Position numbers and translations under genes: made by a program
The notes under the pieces: generated by a model
The model's database searches: none
What the model was told of the DNA's origin: nothing
The model's input: only the letters and a program-made list of their open reading frames with translations
DNA from: Astragalus membranaceus
Taxonomy: Eukaryota > Streptophyta > Magnoliopsida > Fabales > Fabaceae
Direction: 5' to 3'
DNA length: 64,000 bases
NCBI GenBank assembly: GCA_039519185.1
Contig: CM076847.1
Location: 45,974,031-46,038,030, forward strand
Part shown: piece after piece, positions 19,186-29,354 of the stretch
How the letters are laid out: each line of letters opens with the position of its first letter
Numbering within the stretch: the first letter of the stretch is position 1

Positions 19186-20796
19186 ATGGCGGCTAATGAA
19201 AATCATGCTCTCAAAGAGTACGCAACACCTTCAGCAGAGCCATCGGCTGCCATTGTACATCCAAATGTGGAAGCTAATAATTTTGAACTCAAAACATCTC
19301 TACTTTCAATGGTTCAACAAAACCAATTTTCTGGTTCTCCCACGGAGGACCCAAATCTTCATATCTCAGTTTTTCTAGAATACTGTGGAACTCTCAAATT
19401 AAACGGGGTACCTCCAGATGCCATAAGACTAAAACTCTTCCCTTTTTCATTAAGGGATAGAGCAAGAGCATGGCTACATTCTTTGCCTTCGGAATCCATT
19501 ACCAGCTGGGGCCAGTTAAAACAAACTTTTCTTGCTAAGTTCTTTCCCCCGAGTAAAACAGCTCAAATGAGAAATCAAATTACTCGATTTTCTCAAAACG
19601 ACGGGGAATCTCTTTATGATGCTTGGGAACATTTCAAAGAAATGTTAAGGCTATGCACCCATCATGGACTAGAGAAATGGCTCGTTGTTCACACTTTTTA
19701 TAATGGATTACAATATGCAACAAGAATGACTGTTGATGCAGCTGCAGGTGGAGCTTTAATGAACAAAAATTTTACCGAAGCTTATGCACTCGTTGAAGAT
19801 ATGGCTCAAAACCATTGTCAGTGGACAAGTGAGCGAGCCATAACGAATAAACCAGCCACATCAAAAGAGCCAGGTAAGTATGAAATATCTGTTGTTGATC
19901 CTCTTACCTCAAAAGTGGACGCACTTTTTCAAAAATTTGAAAAATTAAATGTAAGTGCCATCTCACAAACTTCTTCTCCTATTACTCCACCATGTGAATT
20001 ATGTGGGGTTGTTGGCCATATTGGAGCTGAATGCCAGCTTGAGGCATCTAGTGCTGGAAACGAGCATATTAACTATGCTCAAAAGGAAGATCCGTTTTCA
20101 AATACTTATAATCCTGGGTGGAGGAATCATCCAAATTTTTCTTATAAAAATCCTCCACCCAATCCAGCACCTAGACCACCTCCTATCTTTCAAAATCAAA
20201 GGGTTTTTAACAACCCACAAAACAACCCGCAAAAGTCAAACTTGGAATTTTTGATGGAAAAATTTGTGTCATCTCAAACAAAACAAAATGAAGAATTCAA
20301 AAATCAAACTGGTTATTTGAATGACACACTTATCAAATTAGTATCAAAAGTCGACTCTATTACCACTCATAATAAAATGCTTGAAAATCAAATAACTCAA
20401 GTGGCAACACAGGTAGCTTCATCCTCTAAGACTTCAGGGGTATTTCCTGGGCAACCAGAGCAAAATCCAAAAGGCCAAATAAATGCCGTCACCCTTAGAA
20501 GCGGGAAACAATTAGAGGAACCAAGAGCAAACCAAGAAAAAATTGTGAGTGAAAAACATAATTTACCAGGTGAGCTAGAAGAGAAAGAAAAAGGGAAAGA
20601 ACCAGAAAAAGAAAGAGAAGAACCACACATCCCCCCTCCACCATACAAACCACCCATTCCTTTTCCCCAAAGATTTGCAAAAAAAAAAAACTTGACGAGC
20701 AATTCAAAAGGTTTGTCGACTTGCTTAAAAAGCTTTACATCAACGTTCCTTTCACTGATGCATTGTCTCAAATGCCGTCTTATTCTAAATTTTTGA
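19186..20796 (+). CDS. gag: Athila gag
   Basis: Gag builds the virus-like particle. ATG 19186 opens a 536-codon frame. Residues about 60-210 contain the Ty3-type capsid signature (RDRARAWLHSLP, WGQLKQTFLAKFFPP, ESLYDAWEHFKEML). A single atypical zinc knuckle follows (CELCGVVGHIGAEC). After that come a Pro/Asn-rich linker, a helical stretch, GVFPGQPEQNPKGQINAVTLRSGK (the Athila gag-protease junction) and a Lys/Glu/Pro-rich tail. The last ~35 codons are out of frame after an A12 run at 20679-20690; the true continuation is the pol frame from 20691. A 95-codon ORF at 19091 just upstream overlaps the start in another frame and may be a shifted gag N-terminus. Confidence 0.93.
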   Translation: MAANENHALKEYATPSAEPSAAIVHPNVEANNFELKTSLLSMVQQNQFSGSPTEDPNLHISVFLEYCGTLKLNGVPPDAIRLKLFPFSLRDRARAWLHSLPSESITSWGQLKQTFLAKFFPPSKTAQMRNQITRFSQNDGESLYDAWEHFKEMLRLCTHHGLEKWLVVHTFYNGLQYATRMTVDAAAGGALMNKNFTEAYALVEDMAQNHCQWTSERAITNKPATSKEPGKYEISVVDPLTSKVDALFQKFEKLNVSAISQTSSPITPPCELCGVVGHIGAECQLEASSAGNEHINYAQKEDPFSNTYNPGWRNHPNFSYKNPPPNPAPRPPPIFQNQRVFNNPQNNPQKSNLEFLMEKFVSSQTKQNEEFKNQTGYLNDTLIKLVSKVDSITTHNKMLENQITQVATQVASSSKTSGVFPGQPEQNPKGQINAVTLRSGKQLEEPRANQEKIVSEKHNLPGELEEKEKGKEPEKEREEPHIPPPPYKPPIPFPQRFAKKKNLTSNSKGLSTCLKSFTSTFLSLMHCLKCRLILNF

Positions 20797-23700
20797 AAGA
20801 AATTTTATCCAAGAAAAGAAAAATAGACGACTATGAGACGATTGCATTAACAGAGGAATGTAGTGCAATTATCCAGAACAAGCTACCACAAAAACTCAAA
20901 GATCCAGGTAGTTTTTCCATACCTTGTGTGATTGGAAGTGAAACTATAAACAGAGCGATGTGCGATCTAGGAGCCAGTGTAAGTTTGATGCCTCTTTCTC
21001 TTTGCAATAGACTAGGGATAGGCGAACTTAAACCCACAAAAATGACAATACAGTTGGCAGATCGTTCCGTTAAATACCCCACTGGAATCTTAGAGGATAT
21101 CCCTATCAAGGTAGGGCAAACTTTTATACCGGTGGACTTTGTTGTAATGGAAATTGAAGAAGACTCCCAAATTCCTATTCTTCTAGGGAGGCCTTTTTTA
21201 GCTACTGCAGGGGCAATAATTGACGTTAAAAACGGTAAGTTGGTTTTTAATGTGGGGGATGAAAAAGTTGAGTTTGAAGTTTCAAACTTCATGAAGAGCC
21301 CGTCTGTAAAAGACTCATGCTGCAAGATTGACATTGTAGACTATTGCGTGCGAGACTGCTCTATAGCATCATCTTCACAAGATAGTCTGGAAGATTGCCT
21401 TTTAGGCAACACAAATACAGATACGGCAGGGGAAACCCAATTCTACATAAAACTTTTGGATGAAAATCCACCATTACAAGAATTGGGTACTGAAACTTTG
21501 GGTGAGAAAAAACCTCGACCTCTCCCAAAAGAAACACCAAAAATAGAACTAAAGCCCTTACCATCATCTCTCAGGTATGAGTTCCTTGGCCCTAATTCTA
21601 CTTTTCCAGTAATTGTAAATGCAAATTTAAAACAAAATGAGGCTGAAAAATTGCTTAATGTTCTCAAGAAGTATCCCAAAGCCATAGGGTATACTATTGA
21701 GGACATTAAAGGAATAAATCCGTCAATCTGCATACACAGAATACTACTGGAAGAGGACTATAAACCTTCTATCGAGCATCAAAGAAGATTAAACTCAAAC
21801 ATGAAAGAGGTTGTTAAAAAGGAAGTTTTAAAACTCCTTGATGCTGGGATAATATATCCTATTTCCGATAGTAAGTGGGTTAGTCCTGTTCAAGTAGTAC
21901 CTAAGAAAGGAGGATTGACAGTTATTAAAAATGAGAAGGATGAAAGCATTTCCACAAGGACAATTACGGGATGGAGAATGTGTATTGATTACAGAAAGCT
22001 TAACAAAGCTACCCGGAAAGATCACTTCCCTATCCCGTTCATTGATCAAATGCTAGAAAGGTTAGCACGGCACTCACATTTTTGCTATTTGGATGGTTAT
22101 TCGGGATTTTTCCAAATTCCCATCCACCCTAGCGACCAAGAAAAAACAACTTTCACATGTCCTTTTGGCACTTATGCCTATAGAAGGATGCCCTTTGGTC
22201 TATGTAATGCTCCTGCTACCTTTCAAAGGTGTATGATGTCCATATTCTCAGACTTTGTTGAAAACATAATGGAAGTGTTTATGGATGATTTTTCCGTCCA
22301 TGGCTCAAATTTTGAAAACTGTTTAGCCAATCTGGAAAAAGTCTTAGAGAGGTGTGAGAAGGTAAACCTGGTTCTAAACTGGGAAAAGTGTCATTTCATG
22401 GTTAACGAAGGAATTGTCCTAGGGCACTTAATTTCTCATAGAGGTATTGAGGTAGATCGTGCAAAAATTGAGGTGATTGAAAAAATGCTACCTCCCACCA
22501 CAGTAAAAGAGGTGAGAAGCTTTTTAGGCCATGCAGGTTTCTACCGCCGGTTCATAAAAGACTTCTCAAAAATTTCAAAACCTATGACAAGTCTGCTCCT
22601 TAAGGATGCAGCATTTATTTTTAACGATCTTTGTCTTGAAGCTTTTAACAGGTTGAAAAAGGCTTTAGTTACTGCCCCGATCATACAGCCACCAGACTGG
22701 AATCTTCCATTCGAAATAATGTGCGATGCAAGCGATTATGCAGTTGGGGCAGTCCTGGGACAAAGAAAAGAAAAAAAATTGCATGCCATATACTATGCAA
22801 ACAGGACCTTAGACGAGGCACAAATGAATTACGCCACAACTGAAAAAGAATTATTAGCGGTAGTTTTTGCCGTTGATAAGTTTCGATCATATCTGGTAGG
22901 TTCAAAAATCATCATTTTTACTGATCACTCGGCCATAAAATATTTGTTAAACAAAAAAGATGCCAAGCCGAGATTGATCCGATGGGTTTTACTCCTACAA
23001 GAATTTGATCTTGAAATAAGGGATAAAAAAGGCGTTGAAAATGTTGTGGCTGATCATTTGTCCCGTCTACAAGGAACAAAAGAAGAAGAGTTGCCACTTA
23101 ATGATACATTTTTGGATGATCAACTCTTCTCATTGGGCAAAACTGAAGCACCATGGTATGCAGATTTTGTAAACTACCTTGCAGCAGGAGTACTCCCCCC
23201 AGATTTAAATTATCAGCAGAAGAAGAAATTCTTCCATGATCTTAAACAGTATTACTGGGACGAGCCACTGCTCTTTAAAAGGGGAGCAGATGGGGTGTTC
23301 AGAAGATGCATTCCGGAAGAAGAGGTAAGTAACATTCTATACCATTGTCATTCTTCTTCCTATAGCGGCCATGCCAGTTCTTCAAAAACTGCTACGAAAA
23401 TTCTACAATCTGGTTTTTATTGGCCGTCCCTTTTTAAAGACACGCATCAATTCATTTCTAAATGCGACCAGTGTCAACGCACCGGAAATATTTCAAAAAG
23501 AAATGAAATGCCCTTAAATAATATCTTAGAGGTTGAAATTTTCGACGTCTGGGGTGTCGATTTCATGGGACCGTTTCCTTCTTCTTTTGGAAACCAATAT
23601 ATTCTGGTAGCCGTTGACTATGTGTCAAAATGGATCGAAGCCATTGCTTCTCCTACAAACGATGCAAAGGTAGTCATAAAACTTTTCAAAAAAATAATTT

Positions 23701-23906
23701 TTCCAAGATTCGGGGTCCCTCGTGTTGTCATAAGCGACGGAGGATCCCATTTCATCTCAAAACATTTTGAAATGTTACTGCAAAAGTTTGGAGTAAGGCA
23801 CAAAATTGCAACGCCTTATCACCCTCAAACAAGCGGTCAGGTTGAGGTATCGAACAGAGAAATTAAAAGTATTTTAGAAAAAACTGTTTCTAAAATAGAA
23901 AACTAG
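20691..23906 (+). CDS. pol: Athila pol: protease, RT, RNase H, integrase (interrupted)
   Basis: The frame opens just after the A12 run; no ATG is needed if gag-pol is one polyprotein. In order: protease (CDLGASVSLMP, Asp 20964; Leu replaces Thr/Ser as in Athila), RT (MCIDYRKLN, LDGYSGFFQI, FMDD at 22278-22289), RNase H (IMCDASDYAVGAVLGQ, TDHSAIKYL), and integrase HHCC (GHASSSKTATK...CDQCQ) with DDE residues Asp 23559, Asp 23736 and Glu 23844. It ends early at TAG 23904-23906. About 60 residues of integrase normally following the catalytic Glu are deleted, after which the C-terminus resumes in another frame. Confidence 0.93.
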   Translation, partial: LDEQFKRFVDLLKKLYINVPFTDALSQMPSYSKFLKEILSKKRKIDDYETIALTEECSAIIQNKLPQKLKDPGSFSIPCVIGSETINRAMCDLGASVSLMPLSLCNRLGIGELKPTKMTIQLADRSVKYPTGILEDIPIKVGQTFIPVDFVVMEIEEDSQIPILLGRPFLATAGAIIDVKNGKLVFNVGDEKVEFEVSNFMKSPSVKDSCCKIDIVDYCVRDCSIASSSQDSLEDCLLGNTNTDTAGETQFYIKLLDENPPLQELGTETLGEKKPRPLPKETPKIELKPLPSSLRYEFLGPNSTFPVIVNANLKQNEAEKLLNVLKKYPKAIGYTIEDIKGINPSICIHRILLEEDYKPSIEHQRRLNSNMKEVVKKEVLKLLDAGIIYPISDSKWVSPVQVVPKKGGLTVIKNEKDESISTRTITGWRMCIDYRKLNKATRKDHFPIPFIDQMLERLARHSHFCYLDGYSGFFQIPIHPSDQEKTTFTCPFGTYAYRRMPFGLCNAPATFQRCMMSIFSDFVENIMEVFMDDFSVHGSNFENCLANLEKVLERCEKVNLVLNWEKCHFMVNEGIVLGHLISHRGIEVDRAKIEVIEKMLPPTTVKEVRSFLGHAGFYRRFIKDFSKISKPMTSLLLKDAAFIFNDLCLEAFNRLKKALVTAPIIQPPDWNLPFEIMCDASDYAVGAVLGQRKEKKLHAIYYANRTLDEAQMNYATTEKELLAVVFAVDKFRSYLVGSKIIIFTDHSAIKYLLNKKDAKPRLIRWVLLLQEFDLEIRDKKGVENVVADHLSRLQGTKEEELPLNDTFLDDQLFSLGKTEAPWYADFVNYLAAGVLPPDLNYQQKKKFFHDLKQYYWDEPLLFKRGADGVFRRCIPEEEVSNILYHCHSSSYSGHASSSKTATKILQSGFYWPSLFKDTHQFISKCDQCQRTGNISKRNEMPLNNILEVEIFDVWGVDFMGPFPSSFGNQYILVAVDYVSKWIEAIASPTNDAKVVIKLFKKIIFPRFGVPRVVISDGGSHFISKHFEMLLQKFGVRHKIATPYHPQTSGQVEVSNREIKSILEKTVSKIEN

Positions 23907-24319
23907 AGCACAAAGCTTACTGGGCAATTAAACGCCTTAACCTGAACATGGAATTAGCCGGAGAAAAAAGAAAACTCCAACTAAACGAATTGGAAGAACT
24001 GCGAATGGATGCTTATGAGAATGCCAAACTTTACAAAGAAAGAACAAAAAATTGGCATGATAAGCGTATCATTCGTAGAGAATTCAAGGAGGGTGACCTG
24101 GTGTTATTGTTTAATTCCAGGCTAAAAATTTTTCCGGGAAAATTAAAGTCAAGATGGTCCGGTCCTTTTGAAATCCGTAAGGTTTACCCCTTCGGGTCTG
24201 TAGAGATCTGGAGCGAGAAGACCGGATCGTTTAAAGTCAATGGTCAAAGGTTGAAAAATTATTTAATTGGTGACCCAATTGAGAAAGGAACTAGTTTAGT
24301 TCTACATGATCCCAATTGA
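23906..24319 (+). pseudogene. Athila integrase C-terminal remnant
   Basis: From the codon at 23906 the translation reads EHKAYWAIKRLNLNMELAGEKR..., then LNELEELRMDAYENAKLYKE and GPFEIRKVYPFGSVEIW, ending at 24317-24319. This is the usual Athila integrase tail. The block with WAYRTA and CHLPVE that should precede it is missing, so this part is cut off from the catalytic core by a deletion plus frameshift. Confidence 0.88.
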
Positions 24320-24492
24320 AAAATTCTTTTTGACCGTCAAGCTAGTGACGTTAAAAGAGCGCTGCGTGGGAGGCAACCCACGGCTTAATGTATTTTTTGA
24401 TTTGTTGAAAAATAAAATAACCCAGGGCCGAGTATCCTGAACCAGACAGCCAGGTGAGCTCTCCTAACCCCTTTTGTCTTATTTGAAAAAAT

Positions 24493-24530
24493 CATTGAGG
24501 ACAATGCCTAGTCCAAGCATGGGGGGGGGG
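24493..24530 (+). promoter_or_regulatory. Upstream polypurine-tract-like copy in Athila
   Basis: TTGAGGACAATGCC...CCAAGCAT followed by ten G resembles the terminal tract at 25312-25345 (TTGAGGACAAGC...TCAAGCATAGGGGAG). The module is therefore present twice, about 820 bp apart. The second, adjacent to the LTR, is the functional position. Confidence 0.6.
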
Positions 24531-24890
24531 TATTTTATTACTTTTATTAGGAATGTCTTTATTGCTTTGCCGAGTTTTTTATCTTTTTGTACTTTGAGTT
24601 GTATCTGCTCCCTCCATCACGAAACTTTGTGAACCCTAAGTATGTTTTAGATAAGCCTTTTCTGGACAAAAATATTTTCTCAATTAGCAATTAGGTGGAC
24701 TGGTTGGGAACAACAAAATTGTATCATGGTTCGATATCTACTTCTAGGGCTTTTTCACACACACACTATTGACACTGTTTTCAGTTATTAATACAATTAG
24801 AGGGACTGAAAAGAAAGTAGTAACCTGGTTCTCTTGGTGACATTTACTAGATGCGCGGTTACTGGAGAAAAACGTCTGAGTTTGGGTATT

Positions 24891-24952
<62 letters not shown>

Positions 24953-25327
24953 AAACCAATTCAAAAATGCAAAAGTTAGTGCATTTTAAATATCAAAATA
25001 AATGGTTAGCATATAAAATCAAAAAAGAAAAGAAAAATGCTTGAATACCCAACGTATAAAGACCCTCCTTTGAGACCCGGTCTTAGTAAATGGAGGACCC
25101 AAGCTTAAGAATGTTGGGGAACCGGTTCTATGATGACATTGATATCCTCTCTAGAGTACTGATACTTTAAAATTGTCTCTCAATTTCACAAAAAGCCCAA
25201 AATAGTAGCTCTCAAACCAAAGTGTTAGAATTGCCCCACAGTTCACTTAAGGCTTCAATATGAAAACAATTTTCCTTCAGAACTGGCCTAAAGATTTACA
25301 CTATTTTTGCTTGAGGACAAGCAAAGG

Positions 25328-25345
25328 TTCAAGCATAGGGGAGTT
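25328..25345 (+). promoter_or_regulatory. Athila polypurine tract next to 3' LTR (unit 2)
   Basis: GGTTCAAGCATAGGGGAGTT lies directly before the LTR start TGATAAGTC at 25346. The unit 1 counterpart ends at 467. Confidence 0.75.
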
Positions 25346-26823
25346 TGATAAGTCTATTTTTAGAGTCTTTTTAATAGTTATTTTATTAAGTCTTTTTAGT
25401 ATTTTAATTATATTTTTGATCTATTTTACTGCAAATGTTTACTTTTTATCTTCAGGTTTTATTTTGAAGCAATTTCGACTGCTTATGCCTCAACAGGTTA
25501 GAATTCGACTACATCTGTTAGAATTCGACAGCATCCGTCTCCCAGAATTCGACTGGATCTCCCAGAATTCGACTGCATCTTCCAGATTTCGACTGCATCT
25601 CCCAGAATTCGACTGCTTATGTCTCAGCAGGTCAGAATTCGACTGGATCTCCCAGAATTCGACTGGGTCTCCCAGAATTCGACTGCATCTTCCAGATTTC
25701 GACTGCATCTCCCAGAATTCGACTGCATTTTCCAGATTTCGACTGCTTCTATCTCAGCAAGTCAGAATTCGACTGCATCTCCCAGAATTCTGCTGCATCA
25801 GTCGAAATTGGCTGTGCCCACTTGTTGATGGATATTTTTGCCCACTTGTTGATGGCTTTGCCTTGCCCACTTGTTGATGACCATGTGCTTTGTCCACTTG
25901 AGGATGGCTTTTTGATGACTACCTTGGCCAACTTGATTTGCCACTTTTTCCTCTTTTCCCTTTTTGCCCCTCATATTTTCCTATAAATAGAGGCTTGATC
26001 CTCACTTGTAACCAAGCTTGAATTTTGTTAGAAAATCAATGACAAAGGCTCTCTAAAGATTCATGACTTCAATTTACTCTTCATGCTTTTTATGATTCTT
26101 GTTTATTTACTTTCTTGCCCTTTAAATTCTTGCTATTTATTTTCTTGCCCTTTTTCTTTCCAAGTCATTTACTTTCTTGCTCCTTTAATTTCTTGCACCT
26201 TTATTTTCTAAGTCATTTACTTTCCTTGCTATTTAATTTCTTGCACCTTTATTTTCCAAGTCATTTACTTTCTGTCCCTTTAAATTCTTGCTATTTATTT
26301 TCTTGCCCTTTTACTTTCCAAGTCATTTACATTCTTGCTATTTAATTTCTTGCACCTTTATTTTCCAAGTCATTTACTTTTCTTGCTATTTAATTTCTTG
26401 CACCTTTATTTTCCAAGTTATTTACTTTCTTGCACTTTTATTTTCCAAGTCATTTACTTTCTTGCTCATTTACTTTCCTTGCTCTTTAACTTTCCAAGTC
26501 ATTTAAATTACTTGCAATTTACTTTTCAAGCAATTTACTTTCTTGTCATTTACAATTCCGCTATTTTTGATTTTGCACTTTATCGCTTTCTTTTATTTCT
26601 CGCTATTTAAACTTTATGTTTTCTTCTTTTATTTTCTTTTCTCCTCTTTTGTCTACAATGATCATGAGTGAGTAGACTTTACTAAAACATTCCTTCTTTC
26701 TAAAAACACTTTCTTTTCAGTTAATCAAACTTTGAAAAATTAAATTGGTATTCACTTAGGCTCTCCCTGTGGACCGATACTCTTTTATTACGCGATACGA
26801 CCCGTGCACTTGCGGGGCTATCA
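25346..26823 (+). repeat. Athila 3' LTR (unit 2)
   Basis: At 1478 bp it is 20 bp shorter than the other two copies because one GAATTCGACTGGATCTCCCA unit is missing near 25560. It has the 3'-LTR variants of unit 1 at both ends (AAGTCTTTTTAG, GGGGCTATCA). In the middle (25720-26210) it carries the variants of the 5' LTR at 17488. TATAAATA is at 25982-25989. GGAGG follows at 26824. Confidence 0.95.
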
Positions 26824-28179
26824 GGAGGTGCCTCGAAAAAAGGAATGAGGTTGTTGGTTGGCAGTGAGTGGACGTGCCTCGAAAGGACATAGTGAAGGTT
26901 GCTGAATTTCGGGACAAGTGGGCCTCTCAAAGGACAACACGTGGCAAGCTGTGAATGGATGAAATTGCTTTCTGCATATGGTAATTTGAATGGACGATGC
27001 AGATTGCTTTGAAGCTAACGATTGCAAATCCAGTGGTGGAGAGTGGTCTAGAGGAATTACACATGAAACATTTTCTTCTTTTCCCAAGAGGTCCATTAAA
27101 AGCAACCGTTGTTCAGACTGATGAGAAGCTTTCACGAAAATGGAGTTGGCCGGTGATGGAGGCGTAGTTGTGGTGGTCATCTCAAAAATTTTATAGGGGG
27201 GTTTTGGAGGTGGTGGTGTTAAGGGTGGTTCAGAAAAAAATTCTTCGTCTCTAATCACAATATTCCAAGAAGATGATGGAGAACATTTTTCATTTTCTTG
27301 GATTTCTGAAACTGATTTCAACACTAAATTTGGTTGTTCTTCTTCACCATCTAAATTAGGCTCTTCTTCCTCAGTATAAACGGGTACATCTGAATCTGGT
27401 TTCGTGTCTTCATCTAGCAGGTCCTCTGGTTCTTCATTTTTATCTATTTGTTCCTCTGGTTTTTCATCTTCTATATCCTCTTGCAACTCCGAATCTGGAT
27501 GTGCTTCATCTTCATCTTTTTGTTCTTCTTGTTCTTCCTCATGCTTTTGTTGTAACTTCGTTTGCAACACAACATGAAATTTGTGATACAAATCTTCCCT
27601 TGATTTCCTCATCTTTTGAAAACTTTCTCTAAAAGCAAGCTTAGAGGACTCAAGTTTCTCTTGAAATGATTCATTGAGGGAATGATGAAGGGATTTATAA
27701 TATTCATTAGTAGCTCTCATTTGTGTTATTAATCTTTCAGTAGTTTCTAGAACATTTCTAATGGGGTTTTGTAAATCATTAGGATGAGAGTGTTGTGGAG
27801 ACTTCATATGTGTAAGATGTGTATGTGTATGGGTTGTGGGTGGCGATGGAGGGGATAGATTTGGTGTTGGGAGGGTTGAATAATGTGTGTATGGATTAGG
27901 AGGTGGTAATGAAGGTAATAGAGTTGGTGTTTGTAGGGTTGGATAAGATGGAGGAGAATAAGTTAGCGAAAATGAAGTATATGGGTTGTGTGATGGTGGT
28001 GAGTAACCATGGTTGAAATCCAGATTTGGTGTTGGAGATGTAATGGGAGTGGTGCTAGAAAAAGATGAAGGATTGTAGTATGGATAGGATGGAAATGGAG
28101 GTGTATGGGTGGTGTTGGTGGAGTAAAATGATGGAGTGGATGATGAATAAAATGGATGGGTGTTGTATGGATAAGCCAT
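26821..28179 (-). CDS. ORF of the minus-strand LTR element, unit 2
   Basis: Identical to the unit 1 ORF (1963-3321) except one visible residue (Arg for Trp in SEQ(W/R)LLL, base 27108). It starts at ATG 28179. It is Pro/Ser/Tyr-rich at the N-terminus, coiled-coil-like in the middle and acidic after that. The Athila element truncates it at the GGAGG site. About 40 further codons are found beyond Athila, ending at 17369-17371. The long frame has survived as an unbroken ORF in both units. Its function is unknown; a gag-like role is possible from its place after an LTR. Confidence 0.5.
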   Translation of the reverse strand: MAYPYNTHPFYSSSTPSFYSTNTTHTPPFPSYPYYNPSSFSSTTPITSPTPNLDFNHGYSPPSHNPYTSFSLTYSPPSYPTLQTPTLLPSLPPPNPYTHYSTLPTPNLSPPSPPTTHTHTHLTHMKSPQHSHPNDLQNPIRNVLETTERLITQMRATNEYYKSLHHSLNESFQEKLESSKLAFRESFQKMRKSREDLYHKFHVVLQTKLQQKHEEEQEEQKDEDEAHPDSELQEDIEDEKPEEQIDKNEEPEDLLDEDTKPDSDVPVYTEEEEPNLDGEEEQPNLVLKSVSEIQENEKCSPSSSWNIVIRDEEFFSEPPLTPPPPKPPYKIFEMTTTTTPPSPANSIFVKASHQSEQRLLLMDLLGKEENVSCVIPLDHSPPLDLQSLASKQSASSIQITICRKQFHPFTACHVLSFERPTCPEIQQPSLCPFEARPLTANQQPHSFFRGTS

Positions 28180-28214
28180 GGGAGGTATGAAGGTTCAAGA
28201 ATGAAAGCACCAAT

Positions 28215-28509
28215 TGTTAGGCGGCTAGAAGGCTACCCTAACAAAACTAGGGAAAACTACTAAAGGAAGAAGACAATAAAGAAATAAACTACTAAAATAA
28301 AATAACTTTTGATTTGATTCATTGATTGATTCATAAATGTCTCCAAGAGACTACATATATAGTGCCTACTAATGGGCTCATAAGGTAAAAGGCCTAAGGG
28401 CTAAAAGCCCAACTAAAATAACACCTAATAACAATCCAACTAAATAAGCTTTAACACATAATACTTTCTAACATAACTCCCCTAATATTCTAATATAACT
28501 CTCCTAACA
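28215..28509 (-). repeat. Short LTR of the minus-strand element, unit 2
   Basis: Copy of the 295 bp LTR at 3357-3651 with the same TGTTAG...CTAACA ends. It is followed (minus strand) by ATTGGTGCTTTCATTC and the long ORF. Confidence 0.6.
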
Positions 28510-29354
28510 TGGTGGCTCGCCGGAGAAGATGAGGATGAAGATAGAGATGGTGTTTGGAGGAAGAAGATGAAGATGAAAGTTTTGTGTTTATGTTAATTTG
28601 GTCCTTTATGCATTTTTTTTAGTTTCAATTTGGTCCCCCATTTGTCACATCACTTAATGAATTCCAAGTCAGTAATTTGGGATAATGTAATTTTTTGGGA
28701 TAATGTAATTTTTTTGGGGGAATTCACATATTTTAGTTCAAAATTTTGAACTAAAATATTTCAATTCTCCGAAAAATTACATTACCTCAAAAAAAAAGTT
28801 TCATCGAAACATAGGGTCATGGTTTATTTGTATTGTAGTAGGGAACATCATATATTGTAACCCTATTTCGATGATTTGATTAATAAGAAGGAGGGTTGCT
28901 CAGCTCCCGTGGACGTACGCACCACTTACCGAACCTCCTTAACAAATTTCTGTGTGTTCATCTTCGTTACATGTTACCGAACCTCCTTAACAAATTTCAA
29001 ATGTGTAATTACTGATAGAAAGTTAGTTCGTTTTGTTGAGTTGGTAATTCAGATATGTAACTACTAACACAAAGTCAATTAGTTAGTTGTATAGAGTTGA
29101 TTTTTAAGAAGTTGGTTACTCATTGAGCCTAGTATTTAAATACTAGTGAATTTAATTAGTTCAGCAATTGCGGAAATTAAAAGACATTCAACTCATTCTA
29201 AAATCTGTGTGTGTATGTGTGTGTGCGTATTTGGTATCTATTAGCGGTGTAATGAGGTATTGAGTGATATACATGTGAGGGACTATAGTTAGTGATTTGG
29301 AAACCCTCCATTTTGAAAATACAAAATCTCACTATCATAGGCATTGTCCCACAA
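28510..29354. other. Non-coding relics (unit 2)
   Basis: Counterpart of 3652-4496: transposon-terminus-like repeats, the 30 bp palindrome (28729-28758) and an old copia LTR end with two TACCGAACCTCCTTAAC copies. One visible difference lies near 29246 (GCGG versus GCAG). No gene. Confidence 0.5.

Larger units (their letters stand above)
24320..25345 (+). other. Athila 3' non-coding region with hairpin (unit 2)
   Basis: No env-like ORF is visible. CGTGGGAGGCAACCCACG (24365-24382) forms a 6 bp stem and 6 base loop; this GTGGGAGGCAACCCA block is a known Athila landmark after pol. A (TA)n run is at 24894-24949. From 24861 on the sequence is the counterpart of window positions 1-467. Confidence 0.8.
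17488..26823 (+). mobile_element. Athila-lineage Ty3/gypsy element, full length but defective
   Basis: The 9336 bp element has LTRs of 1498 and 1478 bp, a tRNA-Asp primer site, gag, pol, a ~1 kb non-coding 3' region and a polypurine tract. The target duplication is GGAGG at 17483-17487 and 26824-26828. The two LTRs differ by roughly six substitutions and one 20 bp repeat unit, so insertion was recent. It lies inside the minus-strand LTR element and in opposite orientation to that ORF. Pol is broken by an A-run frameshift and an integrase deletion, so it would need helper proteins to move. No env-like ORF is left. Confidence 0.96.

Noticed and set aside
24744..24959. ORF with an Ile-Tyr run on the minus strand
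   Set aside because: It is the TA microsatellite read as codons.
1..26823. Duplication explained by unequal crossing-over between Athila LTRs
   Set aside because: That would put the join inside an LTR. The observed join is in SIRE gag at 16575, outside any LTR, and both flanks of Athila keep the GGAGG site.
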